DNA of 64,000 nt from Oxalobacter aliiformigenes (GTDB taxonomy: Bacteria; Pseudomonadota; Gammaproteobacteria; Burkholderiales; Burkholderiaceae_D): positions 2,221,713-2,285,712 of the forward strand of contig NZ_CP098252.1 of assembly GCF_027116575.1 (NCBI RefSeq). The letters run 5' to 3'. How positions within the stretch are numbered: position 1 is the stretch's first letter; each line of letters opens with the position of its first letter. The position numbers and the translations under genes are program-made. The notes under the pieces were generated by a model, which saw nothing but the letters and a program-made list of their open reading frames with translations, did no database searches and had not been told where the DNA came from. Shown here piece after piece: positions 20,883 through 30,195 of this stretch.

Positions 20883-21773
20883 TCAATCGACCTTCTCGCG
20901 TCTGGAAATTTCGTTCCAGTGCAGCTTGTTACGGAGTGTGTCGTAATAACTCCAGCCCATCGGGTGAAGGAATGTAATCGTATCGGCAGAACGCTTGATG
21001 AAAATTCTGTCCGAAATCCTCAGGCTGGCAAAAGATTGGGAATCGAAATTGATGCTAGGCTGATTGGCCTCCACGACCTCCACAACGATCTCACTTGCAT
21101 CGGGTATCACAATCGGCCTGTTGGACAGCGTATGCGGAGCAATCGAAACCAGAACGATTCCGGCCAGATTGGGATGCAACATAGGGCCACCTGCCGAAAG
21201 GGAATAGGCTGTCGATCCCGTCGGTGTCGAGATAATTAGCCCGTCCGAACGCTGTTGATACATGAAGTGGCCATCCACATGAACCCGCAGATCAATCATC
21301 CCGGAACCGCCGCCACGGGAAATGACGATATCGTTGAAGGCAACGGAATGATGTATGGTTTCTCCCGATCGGATAATGGATCCCTCAATCAGAAAACGCT
21401 GCTCCGAAACGTACTTTCCCTTGAGCATTTTGTCCAGAACCAGCAGCATCCTGTTTAGCGGTATATCCGCCATGAACCCGAGATGGCCGTGATTGATTCC
21501 GATCAATGGAACACTATAGGGAGCCAGCTGCCGCGCGATACCCAGCATCGTACCGTCACCGCCGATAACAATTGCCGCCTCCGCTTGCGCGCCGATTTCC
21601 TCGAGATTCATCGAGGTAATGCCCGGAAGCGAAATATTGGACGCGGTTTCCGATTCATAAACCACAGTATGGCCTGCCTCTACCAGAAAATTGGCGACCT
21701 TTTCCATCGACTGGATAATGCTGCTGATATACACCCTGGAGACGAGTGCGAAAACTTTCTTCTGAGTCTGCAT
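20883..21773 (-). CDS. nadK: NAD kinase
   Basis: Phosphorylates NAD to NADP. 296 residues from ATG at 21773 (MQTQKKVFALV); a GTG nine codons earlier is possible but gives an atypical N-terminus. Motifs: GGDGTMLGIAR (nucleotide and catalytic Asp) near residue 68, NHGHLGFM, and DGLIISTPTGSTAYSLSAGGP-type loop. Upstream of recN and divergent from hrcA, as in many proteobacteria. Confidence 0.96.
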   Translation of the reverse strand: MQTQKKVFALVSRVYISSIIQSMEKVANFLVEAGHTVVYESETASNISLPGITSMNLEEIGAQAEAAIVIGGDGTMLGIARQLAPYSVPLIGINHGHLGFMADIPLNRMLLVLDKMLKGKYVSEQRFLIEGSIIRSGETIHHSVAFNDIVISRGGGSGMIDLRVHVDGHFMYQQRSDGLIISTPTGSTAYSLSAGGPMLHPNLAGIVLVSIAPHTLSNRPIVIPDASEIVVEVVEANQPSINFDSQSFASLRISDRIFIKRSADTITFLHPMGWSYYDTLRNKLHWNEISRREKVD

Positions 21774-22112
21774 TTTTATCTGAGGATGAGCTGTCAACAC
21801 TTTCAGATTACACCAAAAAACCTATCTGAAACATAAAATTGTTCTCAAACCAACAATCGAAATCCGGAAATCATCAATTTCATTGAAATCAGGACAAAAA
21901 AATGCCTGAAATATCGGAAATCAGACAACTATTTTCTGTCGAAATACCACTATCGACACAGATTCGAGTATCTTTCCAGAACCAGCGAGTGAAAAAATAT
22001 GAAACACCGAACAGACCATGAGTTTTAAGACTGTCCTTATCCACAAAAACGGATAAAGGAAATATTTGATTTACAATATTCGGGTTGATCCGAAGTATAA
22101 CCGATACAGAAA
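21774..22112. other. Divergent nadK-hrcA intergenic region
   Basis: About 340 AT-rich bases with promoters for both genes presumably inside. No CIRCE operator is present in front of hrcA. The only clear structure is the inverted repeat at 22034-22060. No gene is supported. Confidence 0.7.
22034..22060 (+). repeat. Inverted repeat upstream of hrcA
   Basis: TCCTTATCC, eight bases, GGATAAAGGA: arms match except for one extra A. It lies about 52 bases before the hrcA start, where a regulator site or leader hairpin could be; its role is unknown. Confidence 0.5.
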
Positions 22113-23156
22113 ATGTCTCTTGAACCACGTGCCCAAACCCTGCTGAAAACCCTGGTCGAGCGATATATTGCCGAAGGCCAGCCCGTTGGTTCACGTGTAT
22201 TATCCAAACTTTCCAGACTGGAACTGTCCCCGGCCACAATCCGCAATATCATGGCCGATCTGGAGGAAATGGGTTTTGTGGCAAGCCCTCATACCTCAGC
22301 GGGCCGGATACCGACCCCCAAAGGATTCCGTGTTTTCGTCGATACCTTGCTGACTGTCCAGCCCATCAGCGAAAGTTCAATAGAATCCAGTCTCCAGTTA
22401 AGCACACAAGTCGGACAGCCCCAGAAAATTATTTCCAACGCCGCCCAGATGCTGTCATCACTGACACAATTCGCCGGTGTCGTACTCGCGCCGCAACATG
22501 AATCCGCTTTTACCCAGATTGAATTCCTGCGCCTGTCGGAAAAACGTATCCTGCTGGTCATCGTCACTCCCGACGGGAACGTACAGAACCGGCTACTGCT
22601 AACGGAATCCGACTACACACCGACACAGTTGAACGAAGCGGCCAATTACATCAACCATCATTACAGCGGCCTGAGCTTTAATGAAATCCGTCTCCGCCTG
22701 CAAAACGAACTAAAAGAAATACACAGCGATCTGACCAAACTGATGCAGACAGCCATTGAGGCAGGAAACGAAACCATAAGCGACAATGCAGAAGACGTTG
22801 TGATTGCAGGAGAAAACAATCTGCTGAACGTTCACGATTTCACATACAACCTCAATTCCTTGCGCAAGCTGTTTGCCATGTTCGAGCAAAAAACCGAACT
22901 GATGCAATTACTCGATATCTCCAGCAAGGCTGCAGGCATACAAATTTATATCGGCGGAGACTCCCGGCTTGTTCCCATGGATGACATGAGCGTCGTCACG
23001 GCACCTTACCAGGTCAATGGAAAAATCGTCGGCACTTTGGGAGTTATCGGTCCCACACGCATGGCATATCAGAAAATTATTCCGATCGTCGACATTACCG
23101 CCCGCTTGTTATCAAACGCACTCAGTCACTCCCGCTCTCTTAGCGATACCGATTGA
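22113..23156 (+). CDS. hrcA: Heat-inducible transcription repressor HrcA
   Basis: Represses genes carrying CIRCE operators; its folding depends on GroE. 347 residues. N-terminal winged helix (residues 1-75, with [20 protein letters not shown]) and a GAF-like inserted dimerisation region; the C-terminus has [19 protein letters not shown]. In this window the only CIRCE is at rpoH (11885). Its 3' end overlaps that of pyrF by 17 bases. Confidence 0.97.
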   Translation: MSLEPRAQTLLKTLVERYIAEGQPVGSRVLSKLSRLELSPATIRNIMADLEEMGFVASPHTSAGRIPTPKGFRVFVDTLLTVQPISESSIESSLQLSTQVGQPQKIISNAAQMLSSLTQFAGVVLAPQHESAFTQIEFLRLSEKRILLVIVTPDGNVQNRLLLTESDYTPTQLNEAANYINHHYSGLSFNEIRLRLQNELKEIHSDLTKLMQTAIEAGNETISDNAEDVVIAGENNLLNVHDFTYNLNSLRKLFAMFEQKTELMQLLDISSKAAGIQIYIGGDSRLVPMDDMSVVTAPYQVNGKIVGTLGVIGPTRMAYQKIIPIVDITARLLSNALSHSRSLSDTD

Positions 23157-23970
23157 TTTCATCCCGCGTCATCATCGCCGCCCGTCTGGATATGGCTGCA
23201 TAATTCTCGTTTTCACCGATACCTGCATAAAGAATGGCGCGGGAAGAATTGATCATCATACCCGTCCCATCGGCGATTTTACCTGCCGAAACAGTTGCCT
23301 CCACATTACCTCCCTGCGCCCCGATACCAGGAATCAGCAATGGCATATTTCCGATGATCGCCCTCACCTCCGCGATTTCATGAGGAAAAGTGGCACCGAC
23401 AACCATAGCGCACTGCCCATGAACATTCCATTTTTCAGCGACCAGATGGGCCACATGCTGATACAAGGGAATATTTTTTCCGGATTCGCTGACTTTAAGG
23501 AACTGGAGATCGGAACCTCCCGGATTGGAAGTACGGGCAAGAATGATGGCGCCCCGCTCCTGATACTCCAGATAGGGCTCTATGGAATCAAACCCCATAT
23601 ATGGGCTCAGCGTCACCGCATCGGCATTGTAACGTTCGAAAGCCTCCCGGGCATACTGTTGTGCCGTCGCACCGATATCACCGCGTTTGGCATCCAGAAT
23701 CAGCGGAATATCCGGGTATTGTTCGCGTATATAGGCACATATCGCTTCCAGCTGCTCTTCCGCACGGGCCGCATGGAAATAGGCAATTTGCGGTTTGAAG
23801 GCACATACCAGATCAGCCGTTGCATCGACGATTCCCCGGCAGAATGTATAAATCGAATCAGGTTTGCCACGGAGATATTCCGGAAAACGATTCATATCCG
23901 GATCAAGCCCGACACATAAAAGCGAGTTGCTTTTTTCCCAGGCCACCGACAATTTTTCGATAAAAGTCAC
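23140..23970 (-). CDS. pyrF: Orotidine 5'-phosphate decarboxylase (type 2)
   Basis: Last step of UMP synthesis. 276 residues, the longer type found in betaproteobacteria and actinobacteria. Catalytic motif [11 protein letters not shown] near residue 94; phosphate-binding region PGIGAQGGN. The start is GTG at 23970 with GGAG about 10 bases upstream; no ATG lies nearby in frame. Convergent with hrcA, with stops overlapping. Confidence 0.95.
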   Translation of the reverse strand: MTFIEKLSVAWEKSNSLLCVGLDPDMNRFPEYLRGKPDSIYTFCRGIVDATADLVCAFKPQIAYFHAARAEEQLEAICAYIREQYPDIPLILDAKRGDIGATAQQYAREAFERYNADAVTLSPYMGFDSIEPYLEYQERGAIILARTSNPGGSDLQFLKVSESGKNIPLYQHVAHLVAEKWNVHGQCAMVVGATFPHEIAEVRAIIGNMPLLIPGIGAQGGNVEATVSAGKIADGTGMMINSSRAILYAGIGENENYAAISRRAAMMTRDEINRYR

Positions 23971-25007
23971 TATAAAATCTCCGTCAATAGAATATCCGAT
24001 GAAAACTTGTCATATTATCGCCCAGCTATACCGGAGTTATCCAGAAAAGAATCGCCTTCATCGCCCTGCATTCACGAAAAAACGATAACTGGCCGATCGG
24101 GAGAAACACGAAAACATTTCGCTTTCAGTCACTTTTTCATCGGCTGCAAAAATTTATCGTCCATAAAATATTCCGGCTAGAACAATAACAATTTCCGGCG
24201 CCCCGAAAACAGAAACGGATTTTCACAAGCCAGAAAATGATATGAGAACCGGTTTCATCCTTGCAAACATGGCAACAGGATAAACCTTCGCAAACCCGAT
24301 GGCAAAATCCATCTGTTCCCTTCAAATGACCAGCAAACTGAATCTTCATGGAAACACTGTTCTGGCAAATCCTGATAAACTCATCTTGACTCTGACAAGC
24401 TGAACCGGTTATAAACGCGAAATCCTTTATCTTCATCAGGAACCGGTTACAGCCAATATAACAGAACATAACGAAGCTTCGCCCGAAAAGAATGGGCTGG
24501 TCCAATCGATACAGAGACTGGTCAGCATTTCATGAAAACAGAATTTTTCAAAAAGCGGTCCCCGGACACTTTTATCTCCATCCCTTTTTCTTATGCCCAC
24601 GTGAAAACAGCCATCCTTCCGCTTTGGCGGAAATCCTGCTTTTTTACTAGAAATATCAGCAAGATCCGAAAGGTATGACGTTCGAAAACGGAATGTTGAA
24701 AAAATGTGACGTCCGTTTATGCATATTAACGGACTTTGCCATTTTTTTGTGAGAAACCGTTTCTGTATATGCAAGAAGGAGTTACCGGAGCTGTTTGTCC
24801 CAATTTACCGGATTTTCATCTTTCAATTCATCCCCGATTTTTATCACATCTTTTAAAGAAACTGATAAATTCATTACAAATCAACTGATTGCAATCGTTC
24901 TCATTACTTTAATATACATTAAGGGAAACAAGTAACGTTCGTCATAAGTGTATCGTGATGGAGAAACCGGATTCTGTCTCCCGTCCACTCTTATTCGCTG
25001 AAACACC
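23971..25007. other. Long region without a recognisable gene
   Basis: About 1 kb, more AT-rich than its surroundings. Minus-strand open frames at 24137-24505 (Cys-rich, 122 codons) and 24436-24774 (113 codons) overlap each other, lack ribosome-binding sites and match no family I know. A hairpin TTCCGC / GCGGAA at 24617-24632 is followed 7 bases later by six T. Given the remnants on its right side, decayed DNA is the simplest reading. Confidence 0.55.
24889..24918 (+). promoter_or_regulatory. Promoter-like sequence with Fur-like site before the autotransporter remnant
   Basis: TTGCAA, 18 bases, TATACA. The spacer contains GTTCTCATTA, which read on the other strand (TAATGAGAACGATTGCAA) resembles a Fur box. 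It lies about 90 bases before the start-like ATG at 25008. Iron control of the former gene is only a suggestion. Confidence 0.35.
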
Positions 25008-25309
25008 ATGAACAGAATTTTCAAGACAATTTACCACCGTACCCGGCGACCTTTATATGGCCGGTAGCGAAAATCTGCGTTCACACGTTCGACGGACAGG
25101 AAACCCAGGGCAAATACCATAACTGGGGATACGGCCTGCCGGCGGAAATCGGCCGCAAATTCGCCCAACCGGGTAATGACAAAACCTGGTTCATCGAACT
25201 GCAGGCCCAACTCTCCTAGTACCACGTCAGGAGAGATCATTTCAGTATGAACAACGGCATGCGGATAAAGGAGTTTGAATTCCGTTTCGGCCTGAAACGC
25301 TCTTTTTGA
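25008..25309 (+). pseudogene. Autotransporter remnant: extended-signal-peptide start joined to broken beta-barrel end
   Basis: ATG at 25008 encodes MNRIFKTIYHRT, matching the extended signal peptide (MNKxYRxIWN) of type V secretion proteins, but it stops at 25065. From about 25043, in another frame, comes a barrel-like end: FDGQETQGKYHNWGYG, AEIGRKFA, WFIELQAQLS, an amber stop at 25217, then YHVRRDHFSMNNGMRI and FEFRFGLKRSF with a terminal Phe. That is the usual C-terminal strand pattern of autotransporters. The passenger and most of the barrel have been deleted, with a frame change and an internal stop. Confidence 0.72.
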
Positions 25310-25656
25310 GCTGGTCGTTTGTTTGGTTGGATAACCGGATGGATTATTCGTCCGGTTTTTCGGACACCACTTTCCGGATATTTTGATGATCGTCTTGAGA
25401 TTCCGGTCGAAGTACATTGATATGGAAACCGTTCGGTTCAATAGCGAACAGCCGGCGATTTGTCTCGATTAGCAGCGGACTGCCACAGAAAAATGACGGA
25501 GAAACCGGGAAAGTTTGTCGATTTTACCGGTTTGGCGGGAACGGGTGTTTTCGGGAATTTTGCGAAATACGGGCAAAATAAATTGACTTCCCTGAAAAAC
25601 ATGATGAATGCGTTATGCTATATACCTTAAACAACCGTTTCATAAAAGGGTTTCCC

Positions 25657-26250
25657 ATGAAAAACATTTTCAGAAAATTCCTGATAATTCTGGCAGTTTT
25701 CACTCTCAGTGCCTGCGGTTACAATCAGTTTCAGACAAAAGATGAAGCCGTCAATGCAGCATGGGCCGAAGTACTCAACCAGTACCAGAGACGTGCCGAC
25801 CTGATTCCCAACCTCGTCAATACAGTCAAGGGATATACTCAACATGAAAACGCCACCTTGCTCGCTGTGACACAGGCACGGGCTGCTGCAACCGGTTTTC
25901 AGATCACCCCTGAAGTATTGAACAATCCGGAAACTTTCCGCAAATTCCAGAAATTGCAGGGAGAACTGTCATCTGCCCTGTCCAGACTGATGGCTGTTTC
26001 GGAAAATTATCCGAACCTGAAAGCGGATACCAGTTTCAGGGACCTTCAGGCCCAGCTGGAAGGAACAGAAAACCGGATAACGGTCGCACGCCAGCGTTAT
26101 ATACAGGCAGTTGCCGACTACAATATTCTGGTTCGCAGTTTTCCATCCAATCTGACGGCAAAAATGTTCGGATACCATGTCAAGCCGTCATTTACCGTCG
26201 AAAACGAAAAAGCTGTTTCGACTGTACCATCAGTCGATTTCGGAAAGTAA
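25657..26250 (+). CDS. lemA: LemA family lipoprotein
   Basis: 197 residues from ATG at 25657, with AAAGGG upstream; the frame is open 14 codons earlier but lacks a site there. Lipoprotein signal with lipobox LSAC (Cys near residue 20). The LemA domain is four helices with the conserved AWAEVLNQYQRRADLIPNLV and YNILVRSFPSNL. Function is unknown; LemA is often encoded with TPM-domain proteins, as here, and is thought to act at the envelope. Confidence 0.95.
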   Translation: MKNIFRKFLIILAVFTLSACGYNQFQTKDEAVNAAWAEVLNQYQRRADLIPNLVNTVKGYTQHENATLLAVTQARAAATGFQITPEVLNNPETFRKFQKLQGELSSALSRLMAVSENYPNLKADTSFRDLQAQLEGTENRITVARQRYIQAVADYNILVRSFPSNLTAKMFGYHVKPSFTVENEKAVSTVPSVDFGK

Positions 26251-26260
26251 AGAGTACGTC

Positions 26261-27046
26261 ATGGGTACAAAATCCCATCCGGTATGGCATTTTTTTCTCG
26301 TTCTGGCGTTCGGCTTGTGTTTTGCTCTGTATGGACACACTCAGACGACTGCCAGACCCGTCCCGGAACTGAAGGCCCATATAACGGATGAAATCGGTCT
26401 TCTGACACTCTCCCAGCGCCAGAACCTGGAAAAATATCTGGCGGATTACGAACAGAAAACCGGAAACCAGATCGCCGTATTGCTGATCGACAATACGGCG
26501 CCCGAAACCATTGAACAATACAGTATTCGTGTAGCCGATCAATGGAAACTTGGCCGGAAAGGTATCGATGATGGTGTTTTGCTGATCGTTGCCAAAAACA
26601 ATCCGCCCGGACTGCGACGACTCCGGATTGAAACTGGCAGAGGTATCCAGGGAGTATTGACAGACATTCGTTCCAAACAGATCCTGCAAGACATTATTGC
26701 CCCTTATTTCAGACAGAACCATTTCTATGACGGACTGGCAACCGGCATAACGGCAATCACCGCGACACTGGACAAGGAAACCTTTCCCGCCAACGAGCAC
26801 ACCGACAGGGGTAAAAACTCCTCGTCGTGGTTTCCTCTTTTAATCCCGATTCTCTTTTTCATCTTTATCATTTTACGATCACGCTCTTCGCGACGTTTGG
26901 GAAAACACGGCCACTGGGGAACCACGGGTATCATTCTTGGAGGAGGAATGCATGACCGGTTCAGGGATCACGACGATTTCGGGCCGGGAGGATTTTCCGG
27001 TGGAGGTGGAGGATTCGACGGCGGCGGAGCATCCGGAGACTGGTAA
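26261..27046 (+). CDS. TPM domain protein with C-terminal membrane segment (YgcG family)
   Basis: 261 residues. Signal peptide at residues 1-30, TPM domain (residues about 38-160; ITDEIGLLTLSQRQNLE, GRGIQGVLTD), one membrane segment (WFPLLIPILFFIFIIL) and a cytoplasm-side Gly-rich end (GGGGGFDGGGASGDW) typical of the family. Starts 10 bases after lemA; AAAGAG lies before ATG. The following gene begins on its stop codon. Biochemical role unknown. Confidence 0.93.
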   Translation: MGTKSHPVWHFFLVLAFGLCFALYGHTQTTARPVPELKAHITDEIGLLTLSQRQNLEKYLADYEQKTGNQIAVLLIDNTAPETIEQYSIRVADQWKLGRKGIDDGVLLIVAKNNPPGLRRLRIETGRGIQGVLTDIRSKQILQDIIAPYFRQNHFYDGLATGITAITATLDKETFPANEHTDRGKNSSSWFPLLIPILFFIFIILRSRSSRRLGKHGHWGTTGIILGGGMHDRFRDHDDFGPGGFSGGGGGFDGGGASGDW

Positions 27047-27546
27047 TGAACAGACTGAAAAGACTCTGGTATCACTTGACGACGACTTCCCTCGCCGCAC
27101 GACGCGCATTCACAACTGCAACACTGGCCAAAATCGAAACGATCATCTCCAGAGGCGAAGAGCGGCATTGTGCCGAAATCAGAGTCATTATCGAAACGGC
27201 ACTTTCCTTTTCCGAGATAATGAACGGGAAAACACCCAGAACACGAGCACTTGAGTTATTCGACCGCTACCAAATCCGTGATACCCGGGAAAACACCGGG
27301 ATTCTTCTCTATATCAATCTGTCAGACCGTAAAATCGAGATCGTGACGGACAAAGGAATCGACAAACAGATCACTTCGGAAACATGGCAAACCCTCTGCA
27401 GGAACATGTCGCAAAACTTCAGGGAAAAACAGTTTCATCGCGGCATTTGCCATGCTCTGGACAAAATGAACGCCATTCTGGAAATCCATTTCCCCAGGAA
27501 AAATCCACGGACCAATATTCTCCCCGATTCTCCTGTCATTCTCTGA
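27046..27546 (+). CDS. Second TPM domain protein, soluble form
   Basis: 166 residues with a TPM domain but no signal peptide, membrane segment or Gly-rich tail. Recognisable parts: ISRGEERHCAEIRVIIE, LFDRYQIRDTRENTGILLYI, KIEIVTDKGIDKQI. The start overlaps the previous stop (TAATG), so the genes are translationally coupled. LemA plus a membrane TPM and a second, smaller TPM protein is a recurring trio in betaproteobacteria. Confidence 0.9.
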   Translation: MNRLKRLWYHLTTTSLAARRAFTTATLAKIETIISRGEERHCAEIRVIIETALSFSEIMNGKTPRTRALELFDRYQIRDTRENTGILLYINLSDRKIEIVTDKGIDKQITSETWQTLCRNMSQNFREKQFHRGICHALDKMNAILEIHFPRKNPRTNILPDSPVIL

Positions 27547-27632
27547 CCTGAACACAAAACAATGTACACTGAATAAAATCAATCAGCGTTTTCCGGATTC
27601 CGGATAACAAACCGGAGGAGATATCGACACAA

Positions 27633-27656
27633 AAAAGGCAGCTTATGCTGTCTTTT
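27633..27656 (-). terminator. Terminator left behind by the hppA remnant
   Basis: Stem AAAAGACAGC / GCTGCCTTTT (one G-U) with loop ATAA on the reverse strand, followed by six T. It faces the pyrophosphatase remnant and could also serve the lemA operon from the other side. Confidence 0.7.
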
Positions 27657-27747
27657 CCGAATCCGACAATCCTTATTTCGATTTTTCCATGCGATTGACC
27701 CCACTGCAATCACAATTACCGCAGGAGGTCTTGTCACCATATCGTGC

Positions 27748-28357
27748 GCGGCCGGATTGCGCGGATCATCTTCCGGAATATCCGCTCCGACTCCACGCCT
27801 TTTATGAAAATTCCCCCGCCCAACCGAGCAAAAATGGAAATCAGTGAAGTGCCCAAAGCCAGTCCGACCAGTAATCTGACAAGATCATGCGGTAAAAGCC
27901 TAGCACTTGAAGGCAAATAAGTCAGAACGAGATAAAAAAACGCGGCGCCCCCGCAACCAGCATACCGGTAATGGGACCACCTCTGAACGCGGCACTCATG
28001 CGCCCTGCATGCCATTTGACGCGGCCTGTGCCGTACGGACGTTTGCCCTGCCCGACACGTTCATACCGATAAAACCACACGCACAGGACAAAACGGCACC
28101 GACCAGAAATCCGATAACGGTCACGAATTCCAGATCCGGCAAAAAAAATGATAATGACAAACAGAACAAACCCGACAATACCGATTATCCGATACTGCCG
28201 GGTGAGATATGCCGAAGCTCCCTGTTGAATGGCATGGGCAATTTCCTGTATGCGTTCATTACCCGGATCCCCGGAAAGAATCCAGCTACGCGTAACAAGA
28301 CCATATACAACGGGCAAGCACTCCACATGCGATAGCGAACCACAAACCTGCAGCCAT
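27748..28357 (-). pseudogene. hppA: Remnant of proton-translocating pyrophosphatase HppA
   Basis: A start with AAAGGAG before ATG (28357) encodes MAAGLWFAIACGVLA. HppA sequence then continues only if the frame is changed at the CCC near 28312: VVYGLVTRSWIL, AIQQGASAYLTRQY. It shifts again near the A8 tract at 28141: [28 protein letters not shown]. It shifts again for AFRGGPITGMLVAG and LVGLALGTSLISIFARLGGG, and finally IPEDDPRNPA. These are the first roughly 240 of about 700 residues, in order. The pyrophosphate-binding and catalytic core is gone. Confidence 0.9.
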
Positions 28358-28428
28358 AACGTCTCCTTTTACGAAAGAGAGGTTTTACTTCAGATTGACA
28401 AAGAGTACCGGTTGCCCACGCAACAATT

Positions 28429-29187
<759 letters not shown>

Positions 29188-29219
29188 TTACCTTGTAATG
29201 CAAACAATTTCGACAATTG

Positions 29220-29984
29220 TCAATTCCGTCTGTCGCCATTGAAAAAACGGCACACCCTTTCAAGATCCTCAGCGGTATCCACTCCGGCTTCCGGTATCTT
29301 TTCCGTAACATGCACAGCGATGGAATAACCGTGCCAGAGAACCCTCAACTGTTCCAGCGACTCGATTTGTTCAATAGGAGAAACCGATAACGATGAATAC
29401 ATTTTCAGAAACTCGTTACGGAACGCATAAAGCCCGACATGACGCAAGGCATTGAAAACCGACGGATATGTTTTTGCCGCTTTGGCATAACCGTCCCTGT
29501 ACCAGGGAATAGGGGCTCGCGAAAAATAAAGCGCCCGATTGAAACGATCGAGAACGACCTTGACATAGTTGGGGTTGAAAATATCCTCCGGCTGTTCCAG
29601 TCTGTGCGCCGCCGTTGCCATGGGGACATCCTCCGACACAAGCGCTGCGGTAGAAGCGACCAGCTCCGGATCAATCAGTGGTTCATCACCCTGCACATTA
29701 ACTACCGTCGCCGATGGCGACCAGTCCATTTTCCGGGAAATTTCCGCAATACGATCGGTTCCGGAAACATGATCTTTCCTCGTCAACATCGCCCTGATGC
29801 CGAAACCGGAACAGACATCCACGATGGATTCATGATCCGTTGCGACGATCACATCGCTTGCTCCGGACAATCTGGCCTGTTCGGCCACCCGGACAATCAT
29901 GGGTTTGCCGGCAATATCCGCCAGCGGTTTATTGGGCAAGCGTGTCGAAGCGAGTCTTGCCGGTATAACGACATAAAAAGACAT
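29220..29984 (-). CDS. kdsB: 3-deoxy-manno-octulosonate cytidylyltransferase (CMP-KDO synthetase)
   Basis: Activates KDO with CTP for lipid A-core assembly. 254 residues. Nucleotide-binding motif VIPARLASTRLPNKPLADI at the N-terminus, VNVQGDEPLI near residue 95, and HVGLYAFR. Part of the envelope set lpxK-ycaR-kdsB-adk, the usual betaproteobacterial order. Confidence 0.97.
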   Translation of the reverse strand: MSFYVVIPARLASTRLPNKPLADIAGKPMIVRVAEQARLSGASDVIVATDHESIVDVCSGFGIRAMLTRKDHVSGTDRIAEISRKMDWSPSATVVNVQGDEPLIDPELVASTAALVSEDVPMATAAHRLEQPEDIFNPNYVKVVLDRFNRALYFSRAPIPWYRDGYAKAAKTYPSVFNALRHVGLYAFRNEFLKMYSSLSVSPIEQIESLEQLRVLWHGYSIAVHVTEKIPEAGVDTAEDLERVCRFFNGDRRN

Positions 29985-30015
29985 AATAATTCAACAATAT
30001 TCAGTTAAAAAAGCT

Positions 30016-30195
30016 TCATTCTTCCGGATAATGTTCCAGCGATCTCGCCTGATCCACCCACATGACGGGAATGCCGTCTCTTATCGGATAAGCCAGCCCA
30101 TCGCCGCGACAAACCAGTTCCTGCCTATCTTTATCGTATTTCAGGGGACCTTTGCACAAGGGACATACCAATATATCAAGCAGTTTTGTATCCAC
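30016..30195 (-). CDS. ycaR: Trm112/YcaR family small protein
   Basis: 59 residues ([18 protein letters not shown] ... [20 protein letters not shown]). One CPLC pair is retained where Trm112-type zinc ribbons have CPxC, but the second pair is reduced to a single Cys, as in E. coli YcaR. GTG at 30195 is chosen because GGAGAA lies upstream and the size matches YcaR; it overlaps the end of lpxK by 20 bases. Function unproven. Confidence 0.9.
   Translation of the reverse strand: MDTKLLDILVCPLCKGPLKYDKDRQELVCRGDGLAYPIRDGIPVMWVDQARSLEHYPEE

Noticed and set aside
23017..23919. Open frame of 300 codons on the plus strand
   Set aside because: Lies over the hrcA end and antisense to pyrF, both clear genes; no recognisable domain.
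24137..24505. Cys-rich 122-codon open frame on the minus strand in the gene-poor region
   Set aside because: No ribosome-binding site, no known motif order, and another open frame overlaps it; too weak to call a gene.
24611..24645. Hairpin TTCCGC / GCGGAA followed by six T on the plus strand
   Set aside because: Could be a terminator, but no plus-strand gene ends nearby and the stem is short; not listed as a feature.
25031..25441. 136-codon open frame on the minus strand
   Set aside because: It is antisense to the autotransporter remnant, whose barrel pattern on the plus strand is the better explanation.
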